In this document: one piece after another, positions 1 through 11,623 of the stretch | Position numbering within the stretch: the stretch's first letter is position 1 | Layout of the letters: each line of letters opens with the position of its first letter | Origin: Thalassia testudinum | Lineage: Eukaryota > Streptophyta > Magnoliopsida > Alismatales > Hydrocharitaceae | Length of the DNA: 64,000 bases | NCBI GenBank assembly: GCA_037157565.1 | Contig: JAZHRO010000013.1 | Location: 115,582,001-115,646,000, forward strand | Reading direction: 5' to 3' | The notes under the pieces: generated by a model | The model's database searches: none | Told to the model about the DNA's origin: nothing | What the model saw: only the letters and a program-made list of their open reading frames with translations | Program-made: the position numbers and the translations under genes

Positions 1-1
1 C

Positions 2-304
2 AAGCCCACTTGGATACCGAAAAAAGAATTAGAATCTTGTTTTGTAGGGTTCAGGGATAATTACAACATAAGGGACTGGACCTACAAGATCAAGGCTGGT
101 CAACTCAAGTTAGGGGAACCAAGGAGTAGACCAAGGAGGAGAACAAGAAGACCGACGAGATGGCGAACAAACGACAGACCCGTCGCACGTCGACCACCAG
201 ATTGGAGACCGACGCCAATGCCCGAGCCTCCAAGCTACGAATGGGAGCCCCATCCGATGTGGCATCCACCACCACCATTCGGGCCATTTTATTGGCCATG
301 GTAG
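2..304 (+). pseudogene. 3' end of an open frame of a SIRE-like copia element (partial)
   Basis: An open frame enters from before the window and stops at TAG 302-304, leaving about 100 codons. It starts with a KPTWIPKKELE segment, has a strongly basic, arginine-rich middle (RPRRRTRRPTRWR), and ends in a proline- and tryptophan-rich tail (HPPPPFGPFYWPW). I recognise no domain. Its place just before the polypurine array and 3' LTR makes it the last coding part of the copia element. In SIRE-type elements that position holds an env-like or spacer frame, but a gag tail brought here by an internal deletion is equally possible. The start lies outside the window, so intactness cannot be judged. Confidence 0.45.
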
Positions 305-349
305 GTGAGGTAAAATTTTTAACCCTATCTTTTCATAATCATTTAGATA

Positions 350-625
350 GGGGGAGTTAAAAATTAATGAGCTAATTGTCAATTTTTAAGGGGGAGATAT
401 AAGGTAGCTAAATTTCCTTTAGAAAGGGGGAGAAAAATAATAGCAATCTCATTGTTACAAAAAGGGGGAGGACATTACCTTTGTCAAAAGAAACTCATAG
501 AAGAGCATGTTTTAAGGGGGAGTTATAGGAATTTTAAACCAATCAAACCTTTTTGATAATGTCAAAAAGGGGGAGGATTTTTATGTACTATTATTTACGG
601 TTTTGTCATCATCAAAAAGGGGGAG
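350..625 (+). other. Seven-fold polypurine tract array of SIRE-like element
   Basis: GGGGGAG occurs seven times: at 350, 390, 426, 464, 516, 569 and 619. Each copy follows an A-rich run, and the last ends just before the LTR. Multiplied polypurine tracts before the 3' LTR are characteristic of the SIRE/Maximus copia lineage, where the PPT primes plus-strand DNA synthesis. Between the tracts the DNA is AT-rich and non-coding. Confidence 0.85.
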
Positions 626-1035
626 ATTGTTGGTGCTAGAGCACCACGATCATTTGTTTTGATGATAACAAAACACATGTTATTTAACATTTGCAATTTG
701 AGTCCTAGATTTCAGGTCAATTGCAAATGTGGACGTGTTTAGACGGAGTTCGAGCTCGCATCCAGGACGGATTGGAGGAGCTTGACGGAAAACAGAGGAG
801 GTTCGCGTGGAGCGACAGATTGAAGATGGAAGGAAATGAAGAATAGGATAGATTTCCTTCTTTTGTACTTGTTGTATTTTTCGTTTCTTTTGTTGCTCTT
901 TATTTCCTTAGATATTTCATGTTAAAGAGCCTCAAAGAACCCTAACAGTAGTCCTAGGAACACCGGCACAACCCTAGGATACTTAGGTTTTCTGTAGAAT
1001 ACTTAGAAAACCAATATAGGGTTCAAACAGCACTT

Positions 1036-1590
1036 CCAGACGTCTAATTCCCAAATCAGACGTCTGATAAAGTATTGTAAGACGTCTGACTATTTTTTCA
1101 GACGTCTGATAACTGTTAGGCTGGACATAGCTAGTTCTGTCTGATGAAATCAGACGTCCAGACCTTAGTCCAGACGTCTTAGAAGACGTCTGATGATTTT
1201 GCCAGACATCCAATTAGTGGACCGTTGGCTGGCTTAGCAAACAGTCAAGAATATGACCGTTAGAGCCTTATCAGACGTCCTTAGGCCTTTCCAGACGTCT
1301 GATAAATGACCGTTTTGCCTCGGCTGACCCAAAATCTCTTCTCAGAGATTTTCTAGCCGTTGCAACGTTTGGAAATCAATTCCCACAGTAAAAGTAGGTT
1401 TCTAGACGTCCAGACTTAGTGCCAGACGTCCTGTATGTCGTCTGATGGACTTGCACAAAAACCCTGTTTAGATCTGATTCAAGTCAGGGAGAAACCCGCA
1501 TAGAATCAGACGTCTGACCTTGAAATCAGACGTCTTAAAGTGGCCTTCCAGACGTCTGATGCAAGAGTTAGACGTCTGATAACCCTGTCA
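1036..1590. repeat. Array of CAGACGTCTGAT-like palindromes in LTR U3
   Basis: Roughly twenty exact or one-to-two-base variants of the palindrome TCAGACGTCTGA lie scattered over about 550 bp in both orientations. Many have the exact GACGTC core; others vary to GACGTCC or GACATCC. They end about 100 bp before the TATA box. ACGT-core palindromes are classic plant bZIP binding sites, so an enhancer role is a reasonable inference but is not shown. Confidence 0.7.
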
Positions 1591-1688
1591 AATGTAATCA
1601 TTGTCCTGATTTCGGCCTGATTCTCTTGGGCTTTGCACCCAACGGCTATGGAAGCTTTTCCAAGCCTTCCAAAGCCTTCCTAAGGCCT

Positions 1689-1698
1689 CTATAAATAG
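1689..1698 (+). promoter_or_regulatory. TATA box of SIRE-like LTR
   Basis: CTATAAATAGAG lies about 1.06 kb into the LTR, with CA-rich sequence after it where transcription would start. This is the expected U3/R arrangement. Confidence 0.7.
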
Positions 1699-2356
1699 AG
1701 GGGAACCTTTGTAACATAAAAACACACTTAGAAAAACACAAGACACACTTAAGCAACATACTTCCACTCTCTTGTGTCCAAGAAGCTCTTGCTCTCTAAG
1801 CTCAAGTTCTACATCTTGAGAGCATCATTCCCTTCGCGCACCCGCTCTCCCGCCGTTGTCTACGAGAGCGACATTGTGCCGTTGCGTGGCTCATGCACCC
1901 GCATCATCGTCGACGCACTCCTTGCAAAGGGGAGTTTCCTAAATCCTATAGAAGCTTAGATTTATTACTTTGTTGGCTCTATAGGTTTGTTGTTTTATTT
2001 TATCTTTGTATTTTGGTTGGGTATTCGCTTTGCGAATTCCGGTCTCCTTCCTGGGACAAAATCCTTCTCGTGGAGAGAAGGGGTTGAGGAACGCTACCCT
2101 CGTACTTGTAGCGTGGTTGTATTGAGGTTGAATCACCCTCGTTTTAAGTGATTCAGTTTAGTGGATTTTGATCAACTTGGTTGATCGGAAAATCCTAACT
2201 CGAGAGGGTTAGGTGGTGGTTTTCACCCGGTTTGGGTTTCCACCTAAAAATTCTTTGTGTACTTTGTGTGTTTGTTTATTCTGTGATATTGTTTATTTCC
2301 GCATTTTATTACGTCACCCCTCCTAGTAGGGAACTTTCAATAGTGAGTGTTGTGAC

Positions 2357-2376
2357 AGAGAGAGAGAGAGAGAGAG
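2357..2376. repeat. (AG)n microsatellite
   Basis: Ten uninterrupted AG dinucleotides, followed by more GA-rich DNA, next to the copia LTR junction. Confidence 0.9.
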
Positions 2377-3399
2377 CGGGAGAGAGAGGGCAGCCGCTGG
2401 AGTGTTAAGGTGTCTGTGACTAGCGGGCGTCGTCTGATCCACGCGCGCACGCGCAGGCGCGTATGCAGAGAGGAGCGTGCGGGAGTGGGGAGCGGAGAGG
2501 AACTCGCAGCACCCAGCGCTGCGCGGAGAGGAGTATGCGGGCGAGTGAAGTGGGGGACGCGGGCGCACGGGGCCGAGTGCGGGCGAAGCAGACGGGTGCG
2601 GACGAGGGCTGGCAGACGCACGGGTAGGCACGTGCATGGGTGAGGGCCGGTTGCGGCGCGCCGGGTGATCGGGAAAGTGAGAAGCTTTCCGGACACCCCA
2701 CTGTAGCCACAGTGTCGCGCAGACTCGCGTGAACAGTGGCTATAGTGGTCGTCTACGCCGCACGACCGGCAGTGGGCGGTGTTGTGAGTGAGGCCAGCTC
2801 GCAGCTGGCACGCGCGGGCTGGCGCGCGAGGGAGAAGGCCTGCGCTGACCTGTTGCGAGCGCGGAGAGCTCACGACAGAGCACGCGGGGCTGGAGGGTGA
2901 GGGTGCCTGCTGCTTGCGCGGAAGCTTGCAGGTGCTGCAGGGGGCGGGGAGGTGCTTGGCCGGCTGCTGCAGAGGCGCGTAGCGGCCGGTTGCGGGTGGG
3001 AGCCAGTGTGACAGGGCGGAGAAAGCGGGAGGCTGAGAGGCCCTGCAGGCGCGCGCGGAGGGTGAGGGTGCCTGCAGGGGTGCGCGGAAATGGCTGGGGA
3101 TGCTGCTGCTGCCAAGCCTCGAGCTTCAGACCTTGAAGCTTGCGGCCATGGCTGAAATGGATGGAATGGAGAAAACAGTGAAGAAAGCCACCACGCCCAC
3201 CGGCTCTTTGAAGAGCTGGGCGGTGGTGGTCTCACTGTGGTGGTGTGCACCACAGTGAGAGCTCCTGCCCGCCGGGTATCTCCGAGGAGGAGGGCTGGCG
3301 TATGGAGGGGAATGGAGGAGAGGACGGCCTGGAGAAGAAGTACAGGTGGGTTGTTTCTTCGGCTAGGACCAGGCTTTCTTCCAAAGGATGGAGCCGTGG

Positions 3400-3409
3400 C
3401 TTTTTATAG
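3400..3409 (-). promoter_or_regulatory. TATA box of LTR G1
   Basis: The minus strand reads CCTATAAAAAGCC. The CpG-rich block lies directly downstream in the direction of transcription and would be the R/U5 part of the transcript. Confidence 0.55.
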
Positions 3410-3997
3410 GAGAAGAAGGCATGGCCATGCATGGCTCATGCAGGGAATGGCTGGCAGGGAGAGGCAGTCGCAGGGAAAGGCAGCTACAGGGAAGGATGGC
3501 GTGAGGAGGAAAGGTGAAGTCGTGGGAAAGATTAAAAATCAAGTGGGAATAAAAATAGAGATGGGAATTTTGCAAAGATGCACTTGAGGAAAAAAGTAAA
3601 ATGCAAGGCCACTTATTTCATTCTCCTCCATTCTCAATTAAATGCATGCATGCATGTATTTTTACAATGCAACTATGGAGACCTAATTATGCATTAGTAA
3701 TGCTAGGAAATAGGACAAGATGGCACAATTGCAGGCGTATTTTTGCGGTGCAATCATTAGACTCCGATCGTCATCCTGATCAGATCCGTACGGTCTGATC
3801 AACCATCCGAGGCCCTGAAATAAATCTTCTTCTCTCTTGACCATAAAAAGGTCCTAATTAACCTAAAATATATACAACTACTCTAAATGCAAAATGATGC
3901 ATGCTATGCAATATTTATAACATGAAATGCAAATCTAAGCCTAGGAACATGCATGATTAGTCATTTTAACCTAAATAGATGTGTCTATATCACCCGT

Positions 3998-4703
3998 GTC
4001 TGTGAGAAGAGAAGAGGAGATTTGTGAGGAGGAAGGGGGAGGGTTTTACTGTGCAACCCATTGCCTTGCCCCTATGCTAAAGAAGAAGAAGCTTATACTT
4101 AGCCTCTGAAGAGTGTTAACTGTGTGCTATGCTTGAAGGCTTGAGGAAGGAGAAGGTTTGAAGAAGAAAGCCTTGGTCTTGAAGGCTTAAGAAAAGAAGG
4201 CGGCTTAGAAGAGAAGGCTCTTGAGAGAGCCTTGTGCTTTGCTGAGGTTCTGTGAAGTTAACTTGTTTGATTTACATTTGTGACATTTGATTTAGGTTGA
4301 TGCTGGCACTGATGAATTATTTAAGTATCTAAGTTGAGTTGATTGAGAATACTGTTGAATAATTTGAATATTTGGGTATATGGTTAATTAAGATGAATAA
4401 TTAGTGATTTAAACCACCATTGTTTTGCCTTGATATTTCTTTTTACCTATTATTCTTTGAGATATTGATGATTGTTATTAACTATCAATTTGAGAAGTTG
4501 TATTCATTGAATATCATTAGTATACTCAATTGATTGTAGTCATCTATTTTAATGAAGATTAATGTGTGAATTCCACATTTGCTCCCTGAGAAAGACCTAG
4601 AACTCCCTTTAGAATTTGAGTTTTATAAATTTAAATGTCTTGTGCGATTTAGGAGTGTACTACAACGAACGCATATTTAAGGCTCCTCTTTTCGCCTACA
4701 ACA
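3998..4703. other. Unassigned AT-rich sequence, probably part of an inserted LTR element
   Basis: No coding frame is supported. The left part is GA-rich (AAGAAG runs) and the right part is AT-rich. It ends in CTACAACA at 4703, exactly where the similarity of the neighbouring gag frame to its relatives stops. That suggests an LTR end (CA) at 4703 inserted into element E. The matching start was not found. Confidence 0.35.
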
Positions 4704-5838
4704 GTTCTCTCTCTTTAGAATGTTAGGCGGGGTTGGATGTGGAACCTGGGTGGGTGTAGTAAGTCTTTTCATGATTTTCTTCTAATTTAATTTCATATGG
4801 TCGAGTCTGTGGGAAATCATTTGAAGGTCGTCTTGGGTAGCTGGGATTGATTGAGTGCCTATCTCATGAACATCGAACTGCGAGTTGGTAGTCCTGCCAA
4901 AGGTGTTCATGGATGCATGGTTAAATGAGCATTCACTCATTTCTTCAAAAAGATCATAGGCACTTTTAGCATCTTTATTCAAGAAGTTGCTGCCACACGA
5001 GGCATTGATGAAATGTCGAAGTTGATCTTCTAATCCATGGTAGAAGATCTGCATGAGCTGCGATAATGGAACCTCATGGTGCGGGAAACTTCTTAAAAGA
5101 TCTTGGAATCGCTCCCAAGCATCATGTAAGGTCTTGCCAGGTTTTTGTTGCAAGGTCGTAATAGATTGTCATAGGGAAATTGTACGATCAATGGGGAAGA
5201 ATTTCTTCAGGAAAGCAGTTTTAAGCTGAGGCCAAGTGGTAATGGGTTTGCCAATGGTTCTAAACCAGTATGTAGCCTTGTCCTTTACGGAATGCAGGAA
5301 TAACTGCATCAGCCATAAATCCTCTCGTACATTGCGAGAACGGGTCATCTGTGTGAGGAGAGTAAGTTCCTCAAGGTGGCTAAATGGGTCTTCCTGAGGA
5401 AGGCCATGGAAGTGCTTGATTAAGGTCAGAACGACAAGATTAATCTCAAAGTGCCCTTTTGGTATGATCACCCCTGGTCTGTCCTCATAATTGGAAGGAT
5501 AGTAAAAATCTTTAAGAGGAACAATAGGCTGCTGACGGGGTGGTGGGTTTTTCCCTTGGTTGGCTAGGTTCATTACAGTCCTAGCCAATTGTTATTGGTT
5601 TGCTTGTAGTTGAGCCAGTTGCTCAACCATCATGTACAGGGGATTGGGCGGGGGGCCTTGATTGGACGGGCATCTCAAGTAGTTCTAGGACGGGCAGGTT
5701 GGGGATGGGTAAGTGAAAAAGCGGGTTAGATTGTGGATTTTTGGTGGAAGTGTTAGAAATAGGATTTGACGTAGGATCAGAAGTGTTTTGTCGGTGAGAG
5801 GTGGAAGCGACATAGGACCTATTTTGGGGATTTTCCAT
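4704..5838 (-). pseudogene. Decayed gag of gypsy element E, truncated at the 3' end
   Basis: The frame starts MENPQNRS at 5838, matching the gag start of B (METQQNRS). The core gag domain lies at 5588-5172 and includes PLKDFYYPSNYEDRPGVIIP and a region ending FLKKFFPIDRTISL. It is followed by TGA at 5169-5171, then by 5153-4782 with FYHGLEDQLRHFINASCG and SAYDLFEEMSE, and weaker matches to about 4704. The product would be the capsid protein that packages element RNA. Damage: a frameshift near 5600, the TGA after the core, and loss of everything downstream at 4703. The TGA sits at the same codon as in B. Confidence 0.85.
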
Positions 5839-7518
5839 TTATGAAGAATGAAAATGAGAGGAAGAAAGTCTTTTTGTGCAGGGGGCAGAATCAAGAGGTC
5901 TCTCCAAGAGTGGATTTTGGGACCATCGCTTGTCATGCAATGGAAGAATGAAGAGGAGAGGAAGGAAAGATGAGAAGAATAACTGTACAACCAAGCAAGC
6001 AAAATTCTAGGCCTAACTTAAAGGTGACTCCCTAAAAAGTACCTAAGACTTGGTCTACCTAAAAATAAGAAATCAGTAGCTGATAACCCTTCCCTCAACA
6101 AATCTGGCTAGATTGATTAAGGGGAGGGTTGGACCCAAGCATGTCCCAGGGAAATCACTAGGTGCTTGTATAAACCCACGCCTGGTCGTTTGACACAACC
6201 TCTCAGTCTGGAACTAGATATAGATGAAGGAATTGAAACCAACTAAGGAAATCTTAAGACCTAGGTAGCAAGCCTAAGTTTGATGAAACCTTAGGGGTCA
6301 AATTGCTATAGATTTTAATTAAGTCTAGGAGGCTAAACTGCACAAGGAATGTGATGGGTGTTAATTGGGATAATGCGCAATTATTTCAATTTTTGCGTGT
6401 GCGAAAATTGGGCGAGCAGTCACGCCCAAGCCAAAAGAGGAGGTTTACAAATAAGGATTTTTGTGAAAGATTTTAGGATTTTGATAAAATTTTTGTAGAT
6501 TTTAAGATTCTCTCTTTTTAAATGTTCAAACAAGTTTGAAGGTGATCACACAATAAGAAAATTTAGTTGTAAGTTGGTGAGAATCAATTCCTTTGAGTGT
6601 ATGTGTGACTAAGAGAGAATAAAATCAAAACTCTTGAATTGAAAATCATAGTTATGCAACTCCTAAATGAATCTTTTTTTATGAAATCCTTTTAAGTGGT
6701 GATCCAAAAAAGACAAACAACACCACCACCTAATATAAAATCAAACAAGGAATCTAAAAATAATTTTTTTGATATTTTATGAAATTATTTGATATTTTTT
6801 TGAAATTTTTATTCTTACTGGTGTTAAGAGTTAGAATTGATAAATTCGGGGAATTGATTCTGTAGGAACCTCAAATGATCTCATAAAATTTTGAGAATTT
6901 TATATGATATAGAGAATTTCTCAAGGTTTCCAGAAGATAATGTTTGTCCAAAGCTGATGTGTATAAAAATTAATAAAATTCACAGATAGTATGAAAACAG
7001 TAAGGAAACAAGGCCTGACCCCTGTTTAGTCCGTGAATTTTTTAATTTTTATATTTATCAAAATTACTTGAAAATTAGACTCAAGGTTCCTGACTCAAAG
7101 GGGCTTCCCTGGATAAAATTTGGTGATTTTAGGAAGCTCGTAAGTGCTCGAACCTGATTTTTGAAATCAAGACAGAAGTTTTGATTTCTAAAAATTAGGC
7201 ACCAATAAGTCAAGTGGTGGTAAAATGAACCAAACAAGCAAAAAAATGAATTTTAGGGTTGCACCACCCATAATTTTTATTGTTTTTGATTTTTGTATAA
7301 TTTAAAGATTTTTTAAAGAGATTTTGTTTTTATTTTTGATAAAAAAGGGCTTGGGGTACCAACTTGAAGTACGCGGGAAGAAAAGAAACTTGAAGCTTCC
7401 GCTCCAAGTGCTCTAAATCCTACTCTCTCTCCTGATTCGCACTTGAAATCAAAACAAACAAAATTTTGTGAAGATCAAGAAAGCAAGAGAGAGATAAATG
7501 ATGTGATTAAGTAGTGCC
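5839..7518 (-). other. 5' leader of gypsy element E
   Basis: Non-coding, AT-rich DNA between PBS and gag. It matches the leaders of B (45620-47288) and A (14090-15748) in places, such as the CGTTTGACACA stretch with nearby CTTGTATAAACCC and the repeated GAAATTTTA-like runs. No gene is visible in it. Confidence 0.7.
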
Positions 7519-7536
7519 TCCCAGGCATCGGCACCA
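7519..7536 (-). other. Decayed primer-binding site of E (tRNA-Asp type)
   Basis: On the minus strand this reads TGGTGCCGATGCCTGGGA, against TGGCGCCGTTGCCGGGGA in A and B: three substitutions. It lies 5 nt from the LTR. Confidence 0.75.
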
Positions 7537-8220
7537 AAAAGTGATATGGAAAATACATGGTTTATTAAAAGTAGGTTTTTGTCGTTGAGATGCGTAAAAT
7601 CGATCAACTTTTAAATTTATATTCCTAGATAGTGGTGGTATTTAGGGTCGTCCAAGGAGGCCAATTTGTTAGTCAAATAAGTGATTATCTCTCTCGTCTC
7701 TCAAATCAACACTTCTCTTGTTGTATTTTGATTTTTGTAAATTTTTATGTTTGGAAATAAGCGAGATATGAATGCGAAGATAGAACTACGCTAATGAAAC
7801 TTTCTTAATAACTAGAACCTAAGTGACAAGAGAAGCATTCTCTTCTAAGCTCACCCTAGGCAAGTGCGCCTAGGGTAATTAGAAGAGATATGTGATGCAC
7901 TAAAATAAATAAAGTTTCTACTTGAAATTGAAAATTCAAGAATGAAGAAAGGAACTTTGCTATTAAGAAGAAATGTTTAGAATGTACCTAGGGAGCTCAA
8001 CGAAGTAGAGGTTCCACTTAGTTAATCCTTAGGTAGATGGATGCTTAACAGAAAATTCTCCTGAGTAGCTGAGGCAGCCTTCGCTCCAAGAATGGTGGCT
8101 CCTAAACTTGAAGAAGACTTCCTTCTAGCTCTTTGAGTTTCTCCTCTCAAGAGTGGATGTCCTCCACCCTTCTTTCCTCCTACCTGGCCCTCCTTAATGA
8201 AGAGCTTGCTCTTTAGTGTG

Positions 8221-10918
8221 TGTTCGCTCACTAAATCGGTGTTTAAGATTGTCATGTTGCAGTATAGCCAAAATAGCACTCCAACAAATAAATTTTATTA
8301 CTCGAAATGGTTCCGAGGTCGAACACAAGGAGAAATATGGAATTTAGATCTCAAGAATTGCAATTTTAAGCACAATATGAGCAATTTGTAACAAAACTCC
8401 AAACAATAATGATATAGAAGTGAAAACAGATGTCAATAGTGTAAAAAGAATGGGATAAAATGGTGATTTGAATCACCAATTACCCCTCACAATAATAGTA
8501 AATTTCTCAATAGTATCAATCAAATAAAGCCTAGCAATATTAGACGGCTGAATGGTTAATCAGATAGCTTAAATGTCTGATGCTACAGTGCATAGCCTTC
8601 TTTCTCTCTTCTCAGCCTCTTCTTCTTCCCTTCTCTTCTTTCTTTGCCGTGGCTCCCTCTTCTCTTCTTCTTCTTCTTCTTCTCAGCCTCTTCTTCTTCT
8701 TTTGCTGCCTTCTCCTTCTTCACACAGGGGAGGGGTTTCTCGAATTGTCTAAGTGTTTGCCACTACTCTATGCAGCAAAACCCTCCCCCTACCCCACGCA
8801 ATCTCTCCTTCCCTTTCTCTCTTAAGCTCCGCCCTCCTAGGGCCTTTCTCAGGATATCGGGTTATCAAGTACACGCGCACCCGGGACCAGGGCTGCCTGC
8901 AGTGGGGTAGCAGTCGAGGAGTGCTTGGCTAGGTGGGTTATCGGGTACACCAGGTCCACGGGGGAGATGTCGCAGATGAGGCATGTGAGGGGGGCGTGTG
9001 GGGACCTCACCCCCTGTGCGTGCTGAGGCAATAAGCCTAAAGCATAAATTCATTTTATGCGTGCTCAGGTCCTTTGCCACTTCCGAGGTGGGACTATCCC
9101 ACCTTCCTTCCTTCGCGTAGCAGTAGTAGCTTCCTCTATCAAATTGGCGTAGAGGACTTGGTCAAAAGCTCCAATTGATTACGCAAGGATACTCTTGGAG
9201 GTAATCCACTCTTCCTGGAGTCGACGCCTGGAACTTGCAGACATGATGAGAGCTTCAAGCTTTGGTCGAAGCTTCGTCAATGGCGGTCGAGACCTAGGAA
9301 CCTGAAAGCAAGAAAATGGGCTAAGAGCCCCAGTTAAAATGGTTCATGAGCTTCACCGTGAGGCGAGGAATTGAACGACAGTGGTCGTGAGGTTTGAGAG
9401 TGCGTGAGGTGACCGGATGGTGACGGAAGGTGAAGTGCGATAGTGCGGTGTTTGGCGGAGAGTGGGGAGGCTAATAGCCTTGAAGACTAGAGGGTTTTTG
9501 CTCTCTGGAACACAGCAAAGGTTTAGCGATGAACGGTGGCCGGATTGGTGGAGTGTAGTGGCCATGCGAGCTCACCGAAGGTACGCTGGCGAAGTGGAAG
9601 ACGGAGGACGGTGAGGTGAGACGGTGGTCGAAATGAGGCGGCGAGTGTCTGAAAATGAAGACTGGAAGTCGAGGAGTTGTTTAGGAGGGGAGGCAGGCGA
9701 AGGGGAGCAGAGTTGGCACTGGATGAGGTGTGGTCAGTGTTGGAGACGAAGCTGCTTTGAGAGAGGACGGTGAGGATGAAGGAGGGGAGGAGCACCGGTG
9801 GGTGCTGCGCGATGTGGAAGAAGACAAGGAGGAAGAGTCTGCCACAGGTATTGTGGTCAGACAATGAGGACATGGAGAATCGTCGGAGCTTGAAGAGCAA
9901 ATCAGTCGGAGGAGGAGGGAGGAATTTGAGGGATTCTTGGGTCAAATTCAAGCTTAGAGGATCGGGCAGGCCTGGAGAGTCTTTATATAGGTCTCAGGGG
10001 GTCGATTAGAGCTTGGAAGCCAAGCTTTTAAGCTTGGAAGGTCGCCAGAGTTGGAAACCCAAATTTTCCATGCGTTCGCATGGAAAATTGGGAAAGAATT
10101 GAAGCACAAGAATCGGTCTGATTGAAAGAGGATTTCAAGAGGAATCTCCAGTTCAATTTTGAGGAGATTTCATCAATCAATCAAGGAGAAATCCTCAATT
10201 GATTGTCGCCGGAGTTGTAGGAGTAGGAGTTCTATGTGGCGGGGACCTCTTTGTGAAAACGACGACAAAGCTGGAGACCTATTTGAAAGGGTTTGAAAAG
10301 TTAAGGATAGAAATGTAATTAGATAGGACCAATTTGCAAACTAGGTCAAGATAAACTCATCTTGGGTCCAAATTTTGGTACAAACCTAATTTGGGCCGAA
10401 GGAATCTAATGGTGAAGTTGGATTTTGGTTTTGACTATGTTTGATTGGGTAATTTATGCAAAAATCTAAATTAGGGCAAATGTCTGTCTGTGATTCTATT
10501 TTGGGTCAAAATGGGTTCTGATGGTCAAATTGAAGGTTCTAAACCCTAGAGAATATTTTTATATGAATTTTAGAGGGTTTAGATGGATTTTATCATGATT
10601 AGAACCTCAGTTAATTAAGTGGGTCTATTTTTAGGGTTTCAAAAGTCATTTAATTCTTAAAACATGTGCAAACCCTTTTCTGATTATTCTAACCCACTTG
10701 TTATCTTTTAATTGACCTTCATTCTAATCCTGATAAAACTCGTGGTTGTACTGCATTCATGATAGGCTGGTAAAATTACAGTTTTAACTCTAGTTTCTTA
10801 TTTTATCTTCAGAATGATTATGCAATGACTTGTGACTCTCTGGCGATTATGCAGGGGCATTTACTGACTTAATTGGGTCAAAATGAGCTATTTATAGCTC
10901 ATGATGGTGTTCCCATCA
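8221..10918 (-). mobile_element. Solo LTR X1 (family X)
   Basis: Similar throughout to X2 (30293-33009): the AACAAATAAAT...TTATTACTCGA start region, pyrimidine-rich TTCTTC tracts, the TATA region, and the GAGCTAxxTATAGCTCATGATGG end. The + strand runs TGTTCGC...CCCATCA, 2698 bp. It interrupts the LTR of E, and E sequence resumes on both sides with no internal region, so it is a solo LTR. The flanks GTGTG (8216-8220) and ACGTG (10919-10923) look like a decayed 5-bp duplication. Open frames in it (for example minus 9523-9951) have no recognisable product. Confidence 0.8.
9981..9990 (-). promoter_or_regulatory. TATA box of X1
   Basis: The minus strand reads CTATATAAAG. The same place in X2 (32064-32073) and X3 (59644-59654) also carries a TATA box, each followed by GC-richer DNA. 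Confidence 0.6.
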
Positions 10919-11110
10919 ACGTGGCACAAGGAAGGAGAAAGAAGAGGAAGTAGACACCAAGGGAGCAGGTAGGTTGCTCCCTTAATCTTCTTCACTCCTT
11001 CCTTGGCCATGGGATGTATGGTGGCTATAGGTGTTTGATAGAAAGAATTGTTCCTTGCTAAGGATTGTTTGATTGGTAGGATGGGGGTCTTGTTATAAGC
11101 TATTATGGAT

Positions 11111-11251
11111 GGTGGTTAGGAAGCTTCCTTGGCACCATGTGAAAGGGTGACAAGGAGGGTGGTTAGGAAGCTTCCTTGGTGCCATGTGAAAGGGTGACAA
11201 GGAGGATGGTTAGGAAGCTTCCTTAGTTCCATGTGAAAGGGTGCCAAGGAG
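11111..11251. repeat. Three tandem copies of a 47-bp unit in LTR of E
   Basis: Units begin at 11111, 11158 and 11205. Each contains GGTTAGGAAGCTTCCTT followed by CCATGTGAAAGGGTG. The copies differ at a few positions. The unit contains the palindrome GGAAGCTTCC. Confidence 0.9.
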
Positions 11252-11623
11252 TGTATTTTAGGCACGAATGGCTGGTGGTTTTGATGTAGGTGGACGATCA
11301 TTAAGGTGGAGAGGGAGCAGGGTAGGAGTTGGATTTGAGTTGGATCCAGCTGAGTTGAGCTGGGGTCCAACTACTAGAGCTTCTGTCTTCACAAATGTTC
11401 CAAGTGCCTTCCATATTGACAATGTTTCTCTGATTTCCAATGCATTCATCCCTGACAATCAAATGGAAACTACATGAGATAATGTGAAATGAATGCTAAT
11501 GTATGCTCTAAACCCTAAATGCACATGCATGCTAAATGCAATGATATAATATATTACAGTTGACAAAATCTTAGGAACTAGTTGTGAATGGATGCTAAGG
11601 ATGATGATAAACTGGCGTTTATC

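Larger units (their letters stand above)
628..2339 (+). mobile_element. 3' LTR of SIRE/Maximus-type copia element
   Basis: The LTR starts TGTTGGTGCTAGAGCACC directly after the last polypurine tract, and its early part contains the TTTTGATGATAACAAAACAC block typical of SIRE LTRs. It ends GGGAACTTTCA at 2339, giving 1712 bp with TG...CA ends. A TATA box lies at 1689-1698. The U3 part holds a dense array of GACGTC-containing palindromes. The 5' LTR is outside the window, so neither age nor target duplication can be measured; the predicted 5-bp duplication on this side is ATAGT (2340-2344). Confidence 0.85.
2345..3997 (-). mobile_element. GC-rich LTR G1 of a gypsy-type element (left end cut by SIRE insertion)
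   Basis: Read on the minus strand, the LTR begins TGATATAGACACATC at 3997. Its first 150 bp match the start of the LTR piece at 23148-23301, and more weakly the LTRs of F (36984 on). A TATA box lies at 3400-3409. From about 3300 down to 2380 the DNA is very GC-rich and CpG-dense, unlike its AT-rich surroundings. The left end is lost at the copia LTR. Several overlapping long frames on both strands (for example minus 2337-2873) are what GC-rich DNA gives by chance; none resembles a protein I know. Confidence 0.6.
7542..11623 (-). mobile_element. 5' LTR of old element E, split by solo LTR X1
   Basis: The LTR lies on the minus strand. It starts TGATAAACGCCAGTTTATCATC at 11623, exactly like the LTRs of A and B, and ends at 7542, next to the decayed PBS. 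Similarity to B is visible at 7542-7700 and 8050-8215, and again at 10924-11080. Without X1 it is about 1.38 kb, shorter than the 2.1-2.3 kb of A and B, because the AGCT-rich array is missing. Its right end is inserted in the RT gene of D; the adjoining 5 bp are ACGCA. The other end of E was not found in this window. Confidence 0.75.

Noticed and set aside
1036..1590. CRISPR-like array
   Set aside because: Palindromes are 10-12 bp with irregular spacing in both orientations, in a plant LTR; there are no repeat-spacer units or cas genes.
2337..2873. 178-codon minus-strand frame and overlapping frames in GC-rich DNA
   Set aside because: Stop codons are rare by composition here; frames are open on both strands, are R/P/A-rich and resemble no protein.
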